Source of the DNA: Darksidea phi
Lineage: Eukaryota; Ascomycota; Dothideomycetes; Pleosporales; Lentitheciaceae
DNA: 64,000 nucleotides
NCBI GenBank assembly: GCA_030770425.1
Contig: JASJFT010000240.1
Location: 1-64,000, forward strand
Direction: 5' to 3'
This document shows positions 31,800-41,181 of the stretch, piece after piece (the stretch's first letter is position 1; every line of letters begins with the position of its first letter). Both the position numbers and the translations under genes were made by a program. The notes under the pieces are model-generated. The model did not search any database and was not told the DNA's origin. It was given only the letters and a program-made list of their open reading frames with translations.

Positions 31800-32784
31800 T
31801 AACGAACAAACGTGTGATGAATAAAGTGATGAGCTTAGCTATGCGAGGATGATAAAGAGCGATACCGATGGGTGGACCTGGACTACGTATTATACATGTG
31901 TTTCCCCACAAAAGTCGTGGGCGGCAAAGCCAGCTTCAGCCTTGACTTGTCCATCTAAAAACCTCAGAGGGGTAGTCCCGAAGAGAGGATGGTAATTGTA
32001 TATTAGGTACGGCTAAGCCAACAGCGTACCGGTTATACCTATAATTGGCTTTAGCGTTCAAACCCCACATGAAGGACACCTGTGGCCAATTAGGTCAGTA
32101 CCATCCTAGCGCTTTGGATTTTAAATTAATCACTCCTCCAAGGGTAGCGAGTGGTGGTCACATGCTCTAACTACTTAACCCGAACAGGCTTGGTGCAAAC
32201 TATGCCGGGGGCAACGTGTAATCGTCGAAGCGCTGACTGATTTTCACAGTGAAACCTCGACTATACTATAGCGACGACGAGCCATCACTCCCGCCGGTAT
32301 AGAGCATTTTAGAGTCCATCTGGAACCAGCCGTTCAACCACTGTCTCACGTTAAGCCACGTTAAGCCACCGCAATGTGAGCTACGTCCTTTGGGTTTCGC
32401 TAAGGGAGCTGATGACGAGTAAGTGCCATCGCAGGAGCTCGTACATTATCACGGTAATCAACGGCGAACCTAGAAGAACGGTGTCCGTGAACACCGTAGA
32501 CTGTCTAAAACGGGACTGTCCAGCATCGTCCGCCAATCCAGCAAATAATGGAACTACGAACGAGACTGCCTTGAATGAGATGCTCCGGCAAGGCCGTAGC
32601 TCTTAGACTCTCGAGTCATACAGCGCGGTCGGGTTGGTAATGCAGCAATTGGACGTTCCTTGGAATTTGGAGGATAAAACATAATCGGTTAGATTGTTCA
32701 AGTTGGAATATAAACCGCAGAAATTGGCTTGATATTTGGACGATGATTGCTCGCAAGATTGCCTTGTGTTTCCCTATGTAACGC
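31800..32784. other. Intergenic stretch with a possible retroelement scrap
   Basis: The forward frame 32376-32606 reads VINGEPRRTVSVNTVDCLKR, which recalls the small beta-barrel at the end of retroelement integrases, but the match is weak. A direct repeat CACGTTAAGC lies at about 32347-32366. No supported gene. Confidence 0.35.
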
Positions 32785-33681
32785 TTATCTTATTAGCCGG
32801 GTCCAAAGCTCACTCAATGCATCCTCGTCATGCTCCTTCGATGAAATTTCCCACTCTGGGCGACCTGCTATTATAAGACTGTCCCCGATAGGCCTGCAAG
32901 ACCCAAAATCAATTAGAATCCACGTATTGTCTGCGCTGACCATGATGTTGCTTGGCTTGATATCGTTATGAGCAAGCCCAAGACCGTGAAGATGCCTCAC
33001 TCCAGCTTTGACTCCATCAAAGCCTACCTTGAAGTCGAGGTCGTGGCTGTCCTTACGAAGACGTTCCTCCAGTGTACAAGGGTGTCGTTCTAATAGCAGG
33101 CCAACAATACGACCCCCATAGACCTGACAGCCGTGATACCGAATTATGTTGGGGTGAGGATTGTGCTGTAGAAACTCTAGAGTCTCGGCTTCTTGTAGGA
33201 GTAGCTTTACGATCTGCCCCGAACCCCCTAGTTCAGTATAGAACGTGAGCATAGGCCCCTTGAAGAAAGAACTGCTATCTACCTTCGTGACGCTTGTTAT
33301 GTCCGGTGGGGTAGTGGGATATACATCTTCGTCGGGAACGCGTTCCAAGCTGTTGTTAATCGTTTCGAGAGTAAGCTTCGTATGGGACGATCGCCCATAA
33401 TAGACTATGTATCCCTTAGTGACGAAGGTGAATGCAGAGTACGAAAACACCAAGCGTCCATCTTCGTCCAATGTAGATTGACGGCAAAGGGTCCGTAAGT
33501 CCTCGATAGATTCGACATGAGGAGTGTTGACTCGACAATGAAGCCAGGCTATTCCGAGAGCAGCAAGCCCTCGCACACTTTTAGCAAACCAGAGTGCAAC
33601 ACTTCTAGTAAGCCCCAGTATATGTCCAGCAACCCCAGAGAATACTCGACGTGCAAGCCTGGGTACAGCACCATCAATCAT
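32785..33681 (-). CDS. Fungal protein kinase-like protein
   Basis: A 298-aa single-exon protein with ATG 33681. The N-terminal ~50 residues contain a hydrophobic stretch (GVAGHILGLTRSVALWFAKS) that may be a membrane segment. The kinase region starts near residue 130: LLLQEAETLEFLQHNPHPNI fits helix C and the following strand, HNDIKPSNIMV (His 238, Asp 240, Asn 245) the catalytic loop, and IDFGSC (Asp 258) the DFG motif. The Gly-rich loop and VAIK Lys are not clear, so ATP binding may be altered. It ends soon after an EDALSELW segment, shorter than a standard kinase C-lobe, as in other small fungal kinase-like proteins. No RIP-type stops. Confidence 0.75.
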   Translation of the reverse strand: MIDGAVPRLARRVFSGVAGHILGLTRSVALWFAKSVRGLAALGIAWLHCRVNTPHVESIEDLRTLCRQSTLDEDGRLVFSYSAFTFVTKGYIVYYGRSSHTKLTLETINNSLERVPDEDVYPTTPPDITSVTKVDSSSFFKGPMLTFYTELGGSGQIVKLLLQEAETLEFLQHNPHPNIIRYHGCQVYGGRIVGLLLERHPCTLEERLRKDSHDLDFKVGFDGVKAGVRHLHGLGLAHNDIKPSNIMVSADNTWILIDFGSCRPIGDSLIIAGRPEWEISSKEHDEDALSELWTRLIR

Positions 33682-34483
33682 TGTTTCCTTGAGAAAGCTG
33701 AATCGGAGAATGGCGCTGAAGGGATGGGAACAAGTCGCAGACGAGCTGGGCTAGCGGGCCCTTCTGGCTAAGACTGCAATTACAAAGCAGAGAAGATGGA
33801 GGTAGCTGTTCGCTATTTCGTTCTGTCGAGAACGGTGGTTAGCTTGTGGCTGCGTTAGGCTCGGTTTACTCACATTCTCCGGCTGTGTTGCGGCGGACAC
33901 GTCTTTGCGCTACCTCGTCTTCGACGATATTCTGGCTACGATGCGTGCGATGAGCAACAATAGGCGGCGAAGGCGGTGAGGACGATTCACCGCACTGCGT
34001 CCCGCAATGTATGGGACCAGAATTCTTAATATTGTCGGACAGGGGCTACAGATTACTACGCGTAGCCTCTCGGAACTCCTAGCCTGTTATACTTGCTCCG
34101 TACTAACCTACATACTAGGCTTAATCAAGAAAAATAGCTGGTTCCTAGTACAGTATCCTGTCGACGGGTTCTACTAACCTACTACTGAGCCACCACATCC
34201 TATCCGTACCAAGGCTTCCAAACTATCGAGTGCAACGGAGGGTAATAGTATAAGCGGGAGTTGTTAAGTGTAAAAGATTCTTTAGAACAGCTAGTTTGGG
34301 TTTACAAGATGCCGCACTTTAGCGATTACGGTAGTTGGCGACCGCTTTTGGTTCCCGGCGGCGGTATGTGAAATTGGCTGGTTCGGCAGCTAGGCTGAAC
34401 TTTAACGCAGCTGCACCCTGAGGAGCGCGTACGACTAATCAACGAACATGTGCTAGTCCCGGAACATCTTGTCTCCGAGTCGA
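33682..34483. other. Intergenic stretch, no supported gene
   Basis: Promoter side of the kinase gene and a mixture of normal and AT-rich segments. The reverse ORF 34326-34559 is the open frame of the dispersed repeat (MKAKHPAGE...) plus read-on and is not a convincing gene. Confidence 0.4.
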
Positions 34484-34584
34484 CGGCGAATAGTAGGTAT
34501 CCGTATGGATCGCGATTCGTTTCGCAAAAGGGTTCACCTGCGGGATGTTTGGCCTTCATAATACGCTAGAGGTCCTCATCCAAC
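34484..34584 (-). repeat. About 100-bp dispersed repeat, copy 2 (inverted)
   Basis: Reverse complement of 23871-23977. It directly abuts an LTR fragment at 34585. Some C-to-T changes at its outer edge suggest light RIP. Confidence 0.85.
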
Positions 34585-34761
34585 GGGCCTATTAGTTAGT
34601 TAGTCTAAATAGCGCGCCAAGCCCTATTCGAGTATAAAGGGCCCCCGCCCTTATACTCTTATAGAGCTATCTTAATATACCAATCTTACCCTTGGTTAAT
34701 TCGAAGGCTACCTTAGCTATTATGATTCCTAGTTGATTACCTCCGGTCCTTGGGTCTTACA
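34585..34761 (+). mobile_element. Truncated LTR of the gypsy family, lightly mutated
   Basis: Matches the 3' two-thirds of the 268-bp LTRs at 40914-41181 and 48517-48784: shared GTTAGTTAG, AGCGCGC, AAGCCCTATT and the terminal GGGTCTTACA. Here the end still reads CTTACA, the canonical CA end, while the RIPped LTRs read CTTATA. The 5' part of the LTR is missing and replaced by the dispersed repeat. TATA-rich DNA continues to about 34860 without a readable protein. Confidence 0.8.
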
Positions 34762-35027
34762 TTAAGTAGGTCGAGGAGTAATTCGGGCCGGGGACTAATA
34801 GGTTAAAGTACAAACTGTATACGCTGTCTGCTAACCGTACCGTAATCTAGAACACGTTAAGGTACGTTAGTCTAAATTGACGTCCTATACGCGCGCAGGT
34901 TGTCAAGTCTATACGCCAAGATTTCCGTACACGAAATTGTCGACACCGGGAGACAAGCCGCGCTGGCCACCGGGCCAACGCTTCTTCTACCGCCTCCTAC
35001 GCCCACCATTCCCCGATTCCCGCAACT

Positions 35028-36635
35028 ATGCCTTCCTCTTTCCCTCCTTCGCCAACAATGGACATGAACAATATAAATACGCGTGTCTGCGCCTGGTTGG
35101 CATCCGAGCAGCCTGCTTCCCTCAACCCACCACACCTCGACCCACCACACCTCGAGCAACCAAAACGTCGATACGACAGCGACTCCGAGTCGGACTCCGA
35201 GTCGAACTATCTATACAACATGCCCCGTGGAAGTCCTAAGCGACGTAAAGCAGACGATGATATCATGCCCGGCCAGAGCGTGTCACACGCGGGCATCCTC
35301 GAGCTGAACGAGCGGACTACACTCATCAGCACCAATACCGACAGCAAGCGCTCCACGAGCCCAATACGGCAGCAGAACCTACTGAGGACTGCCCGCCCTC
35401 CTATCGTACAGGATCCTATTTCGAGCCCTTCAACACCACCACCTCCCGCCAGTATTGCACCGCGACTTAGTGCATTACGACAACGCCTCGGCCGTGGCCT
35501 TAGCTCGCGATTTATTCCCGCCCGCCTTCGGACCGAGTTGGAGACGGATCCAACTTTCCAATCCGCCTTAGTAAAGGAGCCTGTCGACGACGATGCCTAC
35601 GACGAGGCCTACGACGAGGGCGACGAGCGGTCCGAGAAACAGCTTGCGGTTGCCGTCTACCTCGCGAAGGCTGTACTACAGGGTACAGATAACTGCATTT
35701 CCTTTAACTACGACGAAAATGCGTGGTGTTTCTACGTCGTTACCCCGCTACTCAACCTCGCCCTACTACTATACGGCTGTAACCGCTTCAAATATATGAG
35801 CGTACAATCGCAGAGTATCCACCCTAACTATCTATCGAAGCTCGTAGAGTCTGGTACTGAGAAATATCTCTTTCGTAAGACCGACTTTTGCTTCTTCTAC
35901 TCTCACGACTACCCGAAATACGCCGCTATCTATACCCGTCTACGAAATACTAAAATTAGTCATACAACCGATATCTCTACAGAAGGAACCGCGCTGTTCT
36001 CGGGTATCGAGGTTAAGGTACCTAACGGTGGGCTCGTGGAGGCGCAGGTCCAGGTTAGCGTCTGGATGGCGGCAAGTCTACGCAAAAAGGCGCAACTGGC
36101 CCGGTACGCGCTGCACAACGCCCCCTCCCTCGACCCCACCTCCCTCAACAACCCCTCCCTCGACCCCACCTCCCTCAACAACCCCTCCCTCAACAACCCC
36201 TCCCTCAACAACCCCTCCCTCAACCCCCCCTCCCTCAACCCCCCCTCCCTCAACCCCCCCTCGCTCGACGCCCCCTTCGAAGCCATCGGCGTAGGCTCCG
36301 CTAGTACGCCAGCCACCTCACCCGGCGACCGCGACGCCGCCCTCTCCGCCCTCATCGAGCCAGGCGTTACTATTGTCGGCTCCGAGCACCGTGTCTACTA
36401 CGCCTTCTTCTCCACACCCATCATCCCCGACGACCCTGACAGCGGAGCCGTGTCGGTGCTTGGACCTGACAATCGGCTTCCGACGCTGAACACGCAGACG
36501 GTGCGGGGCATTTTCCAGCTAGCAAGACTGTATGGGAATATTTTGGAATACGGGATGGATGAGGGCCGGGATGGGTTTTGGGGCGCGTTTTTCGGCCCCG
36601 TGATGGAGGGCCTTCTGTCTTTGCCGGTCAGGTAG
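35028..36635 (+). CDS. PD-(D/E)XK nuclease-like fungal protein with PSLNN minisatellite
   Basis: A 535-aa single ORF; ATG 35028 or an internal ATG at 35058. The N-terminal ~150 residues are disordered, with an early CAWLASEQP motif, a nuclear-signal-like PKRRKADDD and Ser/Pro-rich tracts, as in the fungal PD-(D/E)XK-like family (PF20516 type). The core includes WCFYVVTPLLNLALLLYG, an Asp in KTDFCFF (about 286), then GIEVK (Glu 328, Lys 330) and a Gln/Trp helix (AQVQVSVWMAA), giving the D...E-x-K nuclease set. A low-complexity insertion of ten 5-residue units follows (see repeat), then the C-terminal YYAFFSTP and GIFQLARLYGNILEY. Active-site residues are present, so activity is possible; biological role unknown. 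These proteins are often encoded in repeat-rich accessory DNA. Confidence 0.75.
   Translation: MPSSFPPSPTMDMNNINTRVCAWLASEQPASLNPPHLDPPHLEQPKRRYDSDSESDSESNYLYNMPRGSPKRRKADDDIMPGQSVSHAGILELNERTTLISTNTDSKRSTSPIRQQNLLRTARPPIVQDPISSPSTPPPPASIAPRLSALRQRLGRGLSSRFIPARLRTELETDPTFQSALVKEPVDDDAYDEAYDEGDERSEKQLAVAVYLAKAVLQGTDNCISFNYDENAWCFYVVTPLLNLALLLYGCNRFKYMSVQSQSIHPNYLSKLVESGTEKYLFRKTDFCFFYSHDYPKYAAIYTRLRNTKISHTTDISTEGTALFSGIEVKVPNGGLVEAQVQVSVWMAASLRKKAQLARYALHNAPSLDPTSLNNPSLDPTSLNNPSLNNPSLNNPSLNPPSLNPPSLNPPSLDAPFEAIGVGSASTPATSPGDRDAALSALIEPGVTIVGSEHRVYYAFFSTPIIPDDPDSGAVSVLGPDNRLPTLNTQTVRGIFQLARLYGNILEYGMDEGRDGFWGAFFGPVMEGLLSLPVR
36123..36272 (+). repeat. 15-bp coding minisatellite, ten units
   Basis: Ten tandem 15-bp units of the form CCC-TCC-CTC-RAC-MMC encode PSLDP, TSLNN, PSLNN and PSLNP variants. 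Alternating and homogenised runs show expansion by slippage or unequal exchange. The frame is preserved, and the insertion falls between conserved core segments. Confidence 0.95.
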
Positions 36636-37401
36636 ACGGCGCCATGGGTAAGAATTGAAGCGTCGCAACGAGCTGGAGGTGAGAGCTTTTGTGCAACGTT
36701 GTGACGTACCGATTACCAAACCACAACCTTGCGTCACGACGATATCAAGACCTAGCTCATTAGCAACCTTAGTCTCCATCGTATTCTAATTTCTGTACTC
36801 CATCGTATTCCAATTTCTGTAGCAGTAAAACGGGCAGGGACACGCTAGAGCGCGCCCTAAGCATGCGTCGAAGCCGCGAGTGCGAGCAGACGACGGGCGA
36901 CCGATTCAATTGCCCGTACCGAGTTTTAGATAAATAATTGCATATTTGAATTTATCACAGCGTCGTGCGTTGATGCCGTGCGAATTTTTGCTATACCTGC
37001 TGAGGGCGGCCGGGTTCTTAGCCATCGCCGTGAGCGTTAGCCCCCGCCTGGCCTCGCTCTATCGCCCCCTTCTGATAATCATCCCTATACGTTCCATTCT
37101 CGTCCTATAGAGTACTGTCGCTCGCCGGCGTCTCGGTCCGGTAATACCCCAGCGGAAAATAAGCCATCCCTGGGATCTGATGCGATGGAGTTGTTTGCAC
37201 ATGCGTGCCAAGACGTCATGACGCACTCGATATCGGCGGGGGGCTGCGGTTTGGTACTAAGCTAAGGGCGGGCAGCATGTGATATTTCTTTCCAATCTGT
37301 GTCCAATACTCCTGATACTCTCTCTCCTATACTTGCTTGCTTTGCAACATTCTTTCTCTTACATATACTTGGCTGCTTGCAAATCGCATTCCACGGACAA
37401 C
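36636..37401. other. Intergenic region and promoter of the APH-like gene
   Basis: No gene. The part from about 37168 is the 5' flank of the next gene and is repeated in RIPped form at 38391-38720. CT-rich and CTTGCTTGC tracts before the ATG fit a fungal promoter. Confidence 0.5.
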
Positions 37402-38178
37402 ATGCCAGTACCAGTACCAGCCCCGGCAGCACCAGCCCCACCAGCGAGGCCCGACGAGGTGCCGCCCGAGCGACGACGAAAGAACTCCAAGGGAGAGTGG
37501 ATTGTCGACCCCCTCGTTAAGGACCTCTTTCAGAGCGAGGTTGCCGTGCTAAAACTGCTCTCCTCCAAGTCGAAAATCAACGTCCCCAGACTCATAGACG
37601 GCGGTCTGGACGCGAACGGGCTCGCTTTCGTCGAGACGGAGCTTTGGCCCGGCATCCCCGGCTCGCGTGTCAAGGAAGAATGCCGCATGCCAGACGGCGC
37701 GAGACATGTCGACTCGGGCGAATGCACCATGTGCGAAGACAAGGCATTGGCCAACGCCGACAGCTATATCGCGGACGTGGTGCTTCCCGAGCTCGAGAAG
37801 CTAACCTCCAACACCATGGGACTCGACGGCATGCTTGTCCCGCCGCCTTGGGTGCGATACTACGACAATAACTGGCTTCGCAAGACTTCCGATACCGACC
37901 GCTACGTCTTTACCAACTGGGACCTCGGCCTTCACAATATCATGTTCGAGGATGGAACCTTGGACGTCATCGGCGCATACGACTGGGAGGAGGGTTCTGC
38001 CTTTTGGGTACCACCGGACTTTCACACCGTGAACTGTTCTCAGCAAGAACTCGACGCCATGTGGGAGGTTATCCGCAGGGTTAGCCCACCTCATGAAGCT
38101 TGCCCGATGCCTAGTGCCGACGAAATTACCGCGTGGCTGATCATCTGCAAGTTTAGATGTGAAGACACCGACACCTGA
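37402..38178 (+). CDS. APH-like phosphotransferase-fold protein with altered Brenner motif
   Basis: A 258-aa protein from ATG 37402 (MPVPVPAPAAPAPPARPDE, a Pro/Ala-rich disordered start). The frame extends upstream to GTG 37279, where a hydrophobic stretch would look like a signal peptide, but there is no ATG there. The core resembles fungal aminoglycoside-phosphotransferase-fold proteins: VPRLIDGGLDANGLAFVETE, a Cys-bearing segment HVDSGECTMC, and the catalytic region TNWDLGLHNIM, where the usual His of H-x-D is Asn while Asp and the later Asn are kept, then GAYDWEEG for the metal-binding Asp. The N-lobe is short, with no clear ATP-binding loop. Possibly a truncated or non-catalytic member. 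A RIPped copy of its 5' part lies 1.2 kb downstream. Confidence 0.65.
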   Translation: MPVPVPAPAAPAPPARPDEVPPERRRKNSKGEWIVDPLVKDLFQSEVAVLKLLSSKSKINVPRLIDGGLDANGLAFVETELWPGIPGSRVKEECRMPDGARHVDSGECTMCEDKALANADSYIADVVLPELEKLTSNTMGLDGMLVPPPWVRYYDNNWLRKTSDTDRYVFTNWDLGLHNIMFEDGTLDVIGAYDWEEGSAFWVPPDFHTVNCSQQELDAMWEVIRRVSPPHEACPMPSADEITAWLIICKFRCEDTDT

Positions 38179-38390
38179 TATAAGGTAGCCGAAGTCGATT
38201 TTCGCATTAATTGGCGCTGTGATGGGGAGAGAGAGAGCGCTTTTGCTAAAACGGTTGCTTTGAATGCTACTTGGAAATGGTGTATATTTTTGTCCGTTAC
38301 GTTCCTACGCTCGCTCCGTAAATAATATATATTCGAGTCCGCGAAATCTATTATTCTATCCAAGATACCGACGAGGTTATGTTTCGAATA
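38179..38390. other. 3' flank and transition into the RIP zone
   Basis: Composition shifts from normal to TA-rich between about 38280 and 38390. GAGAGAGAGAG lies at 38228-38238. No gene. Confidence 0.5.
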
Positions 38391-38720
38391 GTAAGCCATC
38401 CCTAAGATTATTATGATGCTATAGTATCGTTTGGATATACGTGCCAAGACGTTATAACGTACTCGATATCGGCGGGGGGCTAAGGGCGGGTAGTATTTTC
38501 TTTTCTATCTATTTCTAATACTACTAATACTCTCTCTACTATACTTACTTACTTTGTAAAATTCTTTCTCTCTTTTAAATATATACTTATCTATTTATAT
38601 ATTATATTCTATAAATAATATAATAATACTAGTACTATTCCTAGTAGTACTATTCCTAGTAATATCTAATATTAATAGTACTATTCTTAATACTAGCCCT
38701 ACTAGCGAAGCTTAATAAGA
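38391..38720 (+). repeat. RIP-mutated direct copy of the APH-like gene's 5' region
   Basis: Aligns in the same orientation with 37168 to about 37460, covering the promoter, 5' UTR and first ~20 codons. Conserved anchors are AAGCCATCCC, GTGCCAAGACGT, ACTCGATATCGGCGGGGGGC and AAGGGCGGG. Differences are overwhelmingly CA-to-TA and TG-to-TA, plus loss of an ~18-base segment. The coding part has lost its ATG. Confidence 0.85.
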
Positions 38721-38749
38721 AATATAAAGAACTAGCTTAAATTATAAAC

Positions 38750-40650
38750 TTTATATATATCTTTTTATACTACCTTAAATAATCTAATAGTATTTAGACG
38801 GCTATTCTATAATATTTATAATAAAGAGTTATTAATAATTATTAAAGTTTTAAAAGAATAGAGATCTAATCTATAGAAATCTAAATACTCTATTATAATC
38901 TATATAGATTATAAGAATCTAATAAGATTCTTAATAAATAAATCTCTAATTAGAAGATAGATATAATAGATATAAATACTTATAATATACAATATTAGAA
39001 TTATATATACTAAGGAATTAGAGAATAAATAAGTAGATATACTTAGTAGAAGACCTAATTACTAAGAAAAAGAAAAGTCTAGTATAGCTATTCTTAAACT
39101 AGAATTAAATAAAACGATTACTTATAACTACCTAAAATTAGTAGAAATATAAAAAATAATACTTAAATTAAAAGAAAATAAATAGATCTAATAGATTCGT
39201 ATAGCTACTATAGAAGTAATAGATAAAAGAAATAAAATCTAAGAAGTAATCTAAGAAAAAGATAGAATTATTTATATATTTTTAAAAGTTTATATATCTA
39301 AGGTAATATAAAAAGAATTTATTAGATAATACTATAAGGTATTAGTATATAGATACTAAGAAGTAGAAAAGACTCTTAAATAATTAATAAGAATATATTA
39401 TTTTTTATATATAAGATAACTAGTAATATAAATCCTTATAAAATATATAAACTATTATTATAATAAATATACTAGGTATATACCCTATAGAATACTATAA
39501 TTAATAGAAAATATAGAAGAACTATAAAAGATTATAACTATAGACTTTATTATATAGTTATTATACTCTAAGAAACTAATAATAGAAGTATTCTATAATA
39601 TTATATTAGTAATAGTAGATAAGTTTATTAAATATATATACTTTATCCTATATATAAATAAAGAAAATATAATAAAATAGCTTATTTATACCTTACTAAG
39701 ATATATATTTAGTAAATATAGAATATTAAATAAAATTATTTTAAATAGAGATATTAAGTTTATAGTAAAGTTTTAGTAAACTCTTATAGTTAAATTAAAA
39801 ACTAAGTATAGTATATTAACTACTTATTATCTATAAATAGATAGATTAATAGAATAAATAAATTAAATAGTAAAATAATATCTTAGATATTATCTAAACT
39901 ACTACTAGAATAATTAGATTATACTTCTACCTATAGTATAATTTATATATAATAGTTTATAATATAGTATAATAAAGATAATACCTTTCTTTATAAATTA
40001 TAGAATTAAATTAAGAATATATAAGGAATCTAGATAACTTTATTCTTATAGCTAAAATAGAGAAGAAATAATAAAAACTATTCTATAAATATACTAATAA
40101 CTTAAAGAAGATATAGAGTTTCTTTAAAATAGAATAAATAAATATTATAATAAGAAGTAAAAGAAAGTACTTACTTTTAAAGAGAAAGAAAAGATATAAT
40201 TATTATAAAAGAATATTAAGAGTAAGTAATCTAATAGTAAACTAGACTATATTAAGATTAGTTCTTATAAAATTAAAAAATAAGTCTTATTTATAAACTA
40301 CTAATTAAGACTACTTTTATAAATAAAAATCTATTCTATATTCTATATTAACTTATTAGAGAAAGTACTATAAAATACTAGATTAATAGTATATAAAGTA
40401 GATATATATAAAGAAGATAATAAAGAATAAAAAGTAGAAAAAATCCTAAATAATAATACTAGAAATAGAAAAAACTACTATCTAATCTAATAGTAAGGAA
40501 TAGATAAAAAAGAAAATCTATAGAAATAAATCTAAGAATTTAAAGATAATCTTAATTATTTTAAAAAGCTTATAAAGTACTAAAATTATAATTCTAAAGA
40601 AAATCTAAAGATAAGATAAAATTATCTTATAATAAGTTAAGAAGATCGAT
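38750..40650 (+). mobile_element. RIPped chromovirus (Ty3/gypsy) remnant: integrase and chromodomain
   Basis: Forward translation with stops gives an integrase zinc-binding stretch (about 39310-39480), an integrase core (about 39510-39960, with ITIDFI, VIVDKFIKY and a TYYL-ID-LIE line at the usual HPQTDGQTE position), the C-terminal barrel, and near 40430-40570 a chromodomain-like end (KVEKILNNNTRNRKNYYL). No reverse transcriptase or LTR could be delimited, so it is a 3' fragment. The chromodomain defines the chromovirus clade, which targets heterochromatin. Confidence 0.75.
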
Positions 40651-40913
40651 ACTACTTATAATAAAATAAGAAATATTTAATAAATTAAAAGAAACGATAT
40701 TATTTATAATATTATAAGTAATATCTAAAGTAGTTAAAGAGATCTTTAGATTCTTCTACTATTCTAATTACTAAAGCTCTACCTTCTCTTTATCTAGTTT
40801 AGCTTCTAGTATCTAGAATTATATTATTAACTTCTTATAAAGAACTATTCTCTACTTATCTAAATAATATACTTATATTTAAGCCTCTATTAGTTTATTA
40901 AGAAGCTTATTCT

Positions 40914-41181
40914 TATTACGACCCGTTCTCTAGGTAACCTAGTTATTTTACTTATTTCCTATTTCGGTTAGTAGATTAGGTAATCCCGAGAATTAACCTA
41001 ATAGTTAGTTAGCTTATTTAGCGCGCTAAGCCCTATTTGGGTATAAGAACCCTCTATTCTTATACCCTTATAGCGTTATCTTAGAATAGCTTTAATATAC
41101 CGATTCTACTATTAGTTAATTAGAAGGCTACCTTAGCTATTATAACTCCTAGTTAATTATACTTAGTCCTAGGGTCTTATA
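40914..41181 (+). repeat. 5' LTR of the gypsy element
   Basis: 268 bp, matching 48517-48784 end to end. Related to the lightly mutated fragment at 34585-34761. Confidence 0.92.

Noticed and set aside
32030..32100. Possible tRNA because of a GCGTTCAAACCCC motif resembling a B box
   Set aside because: No A box at the correct distance and no cloverleaf could be drawn.
36118..36272. CRISPR-like array
   Set aside because: Repeats are contiguous 15-mers without spacers and lie in a coding frame of a eukaryote.
35960..36355. Antisense Glu/Gly/Leu-rich protein opposite the minisatellite
   Set aside because: Pure shadow of the 15-bp repeat in the opposite strand; composition is set by the repeat.
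37279..37401. Signal peptide on the APH-like protein
   Set aside because: The hydrophobic stretch begins at a GTG with no in-frame ATG and coincides with the promoter/UTR region that is duplicated downstream.
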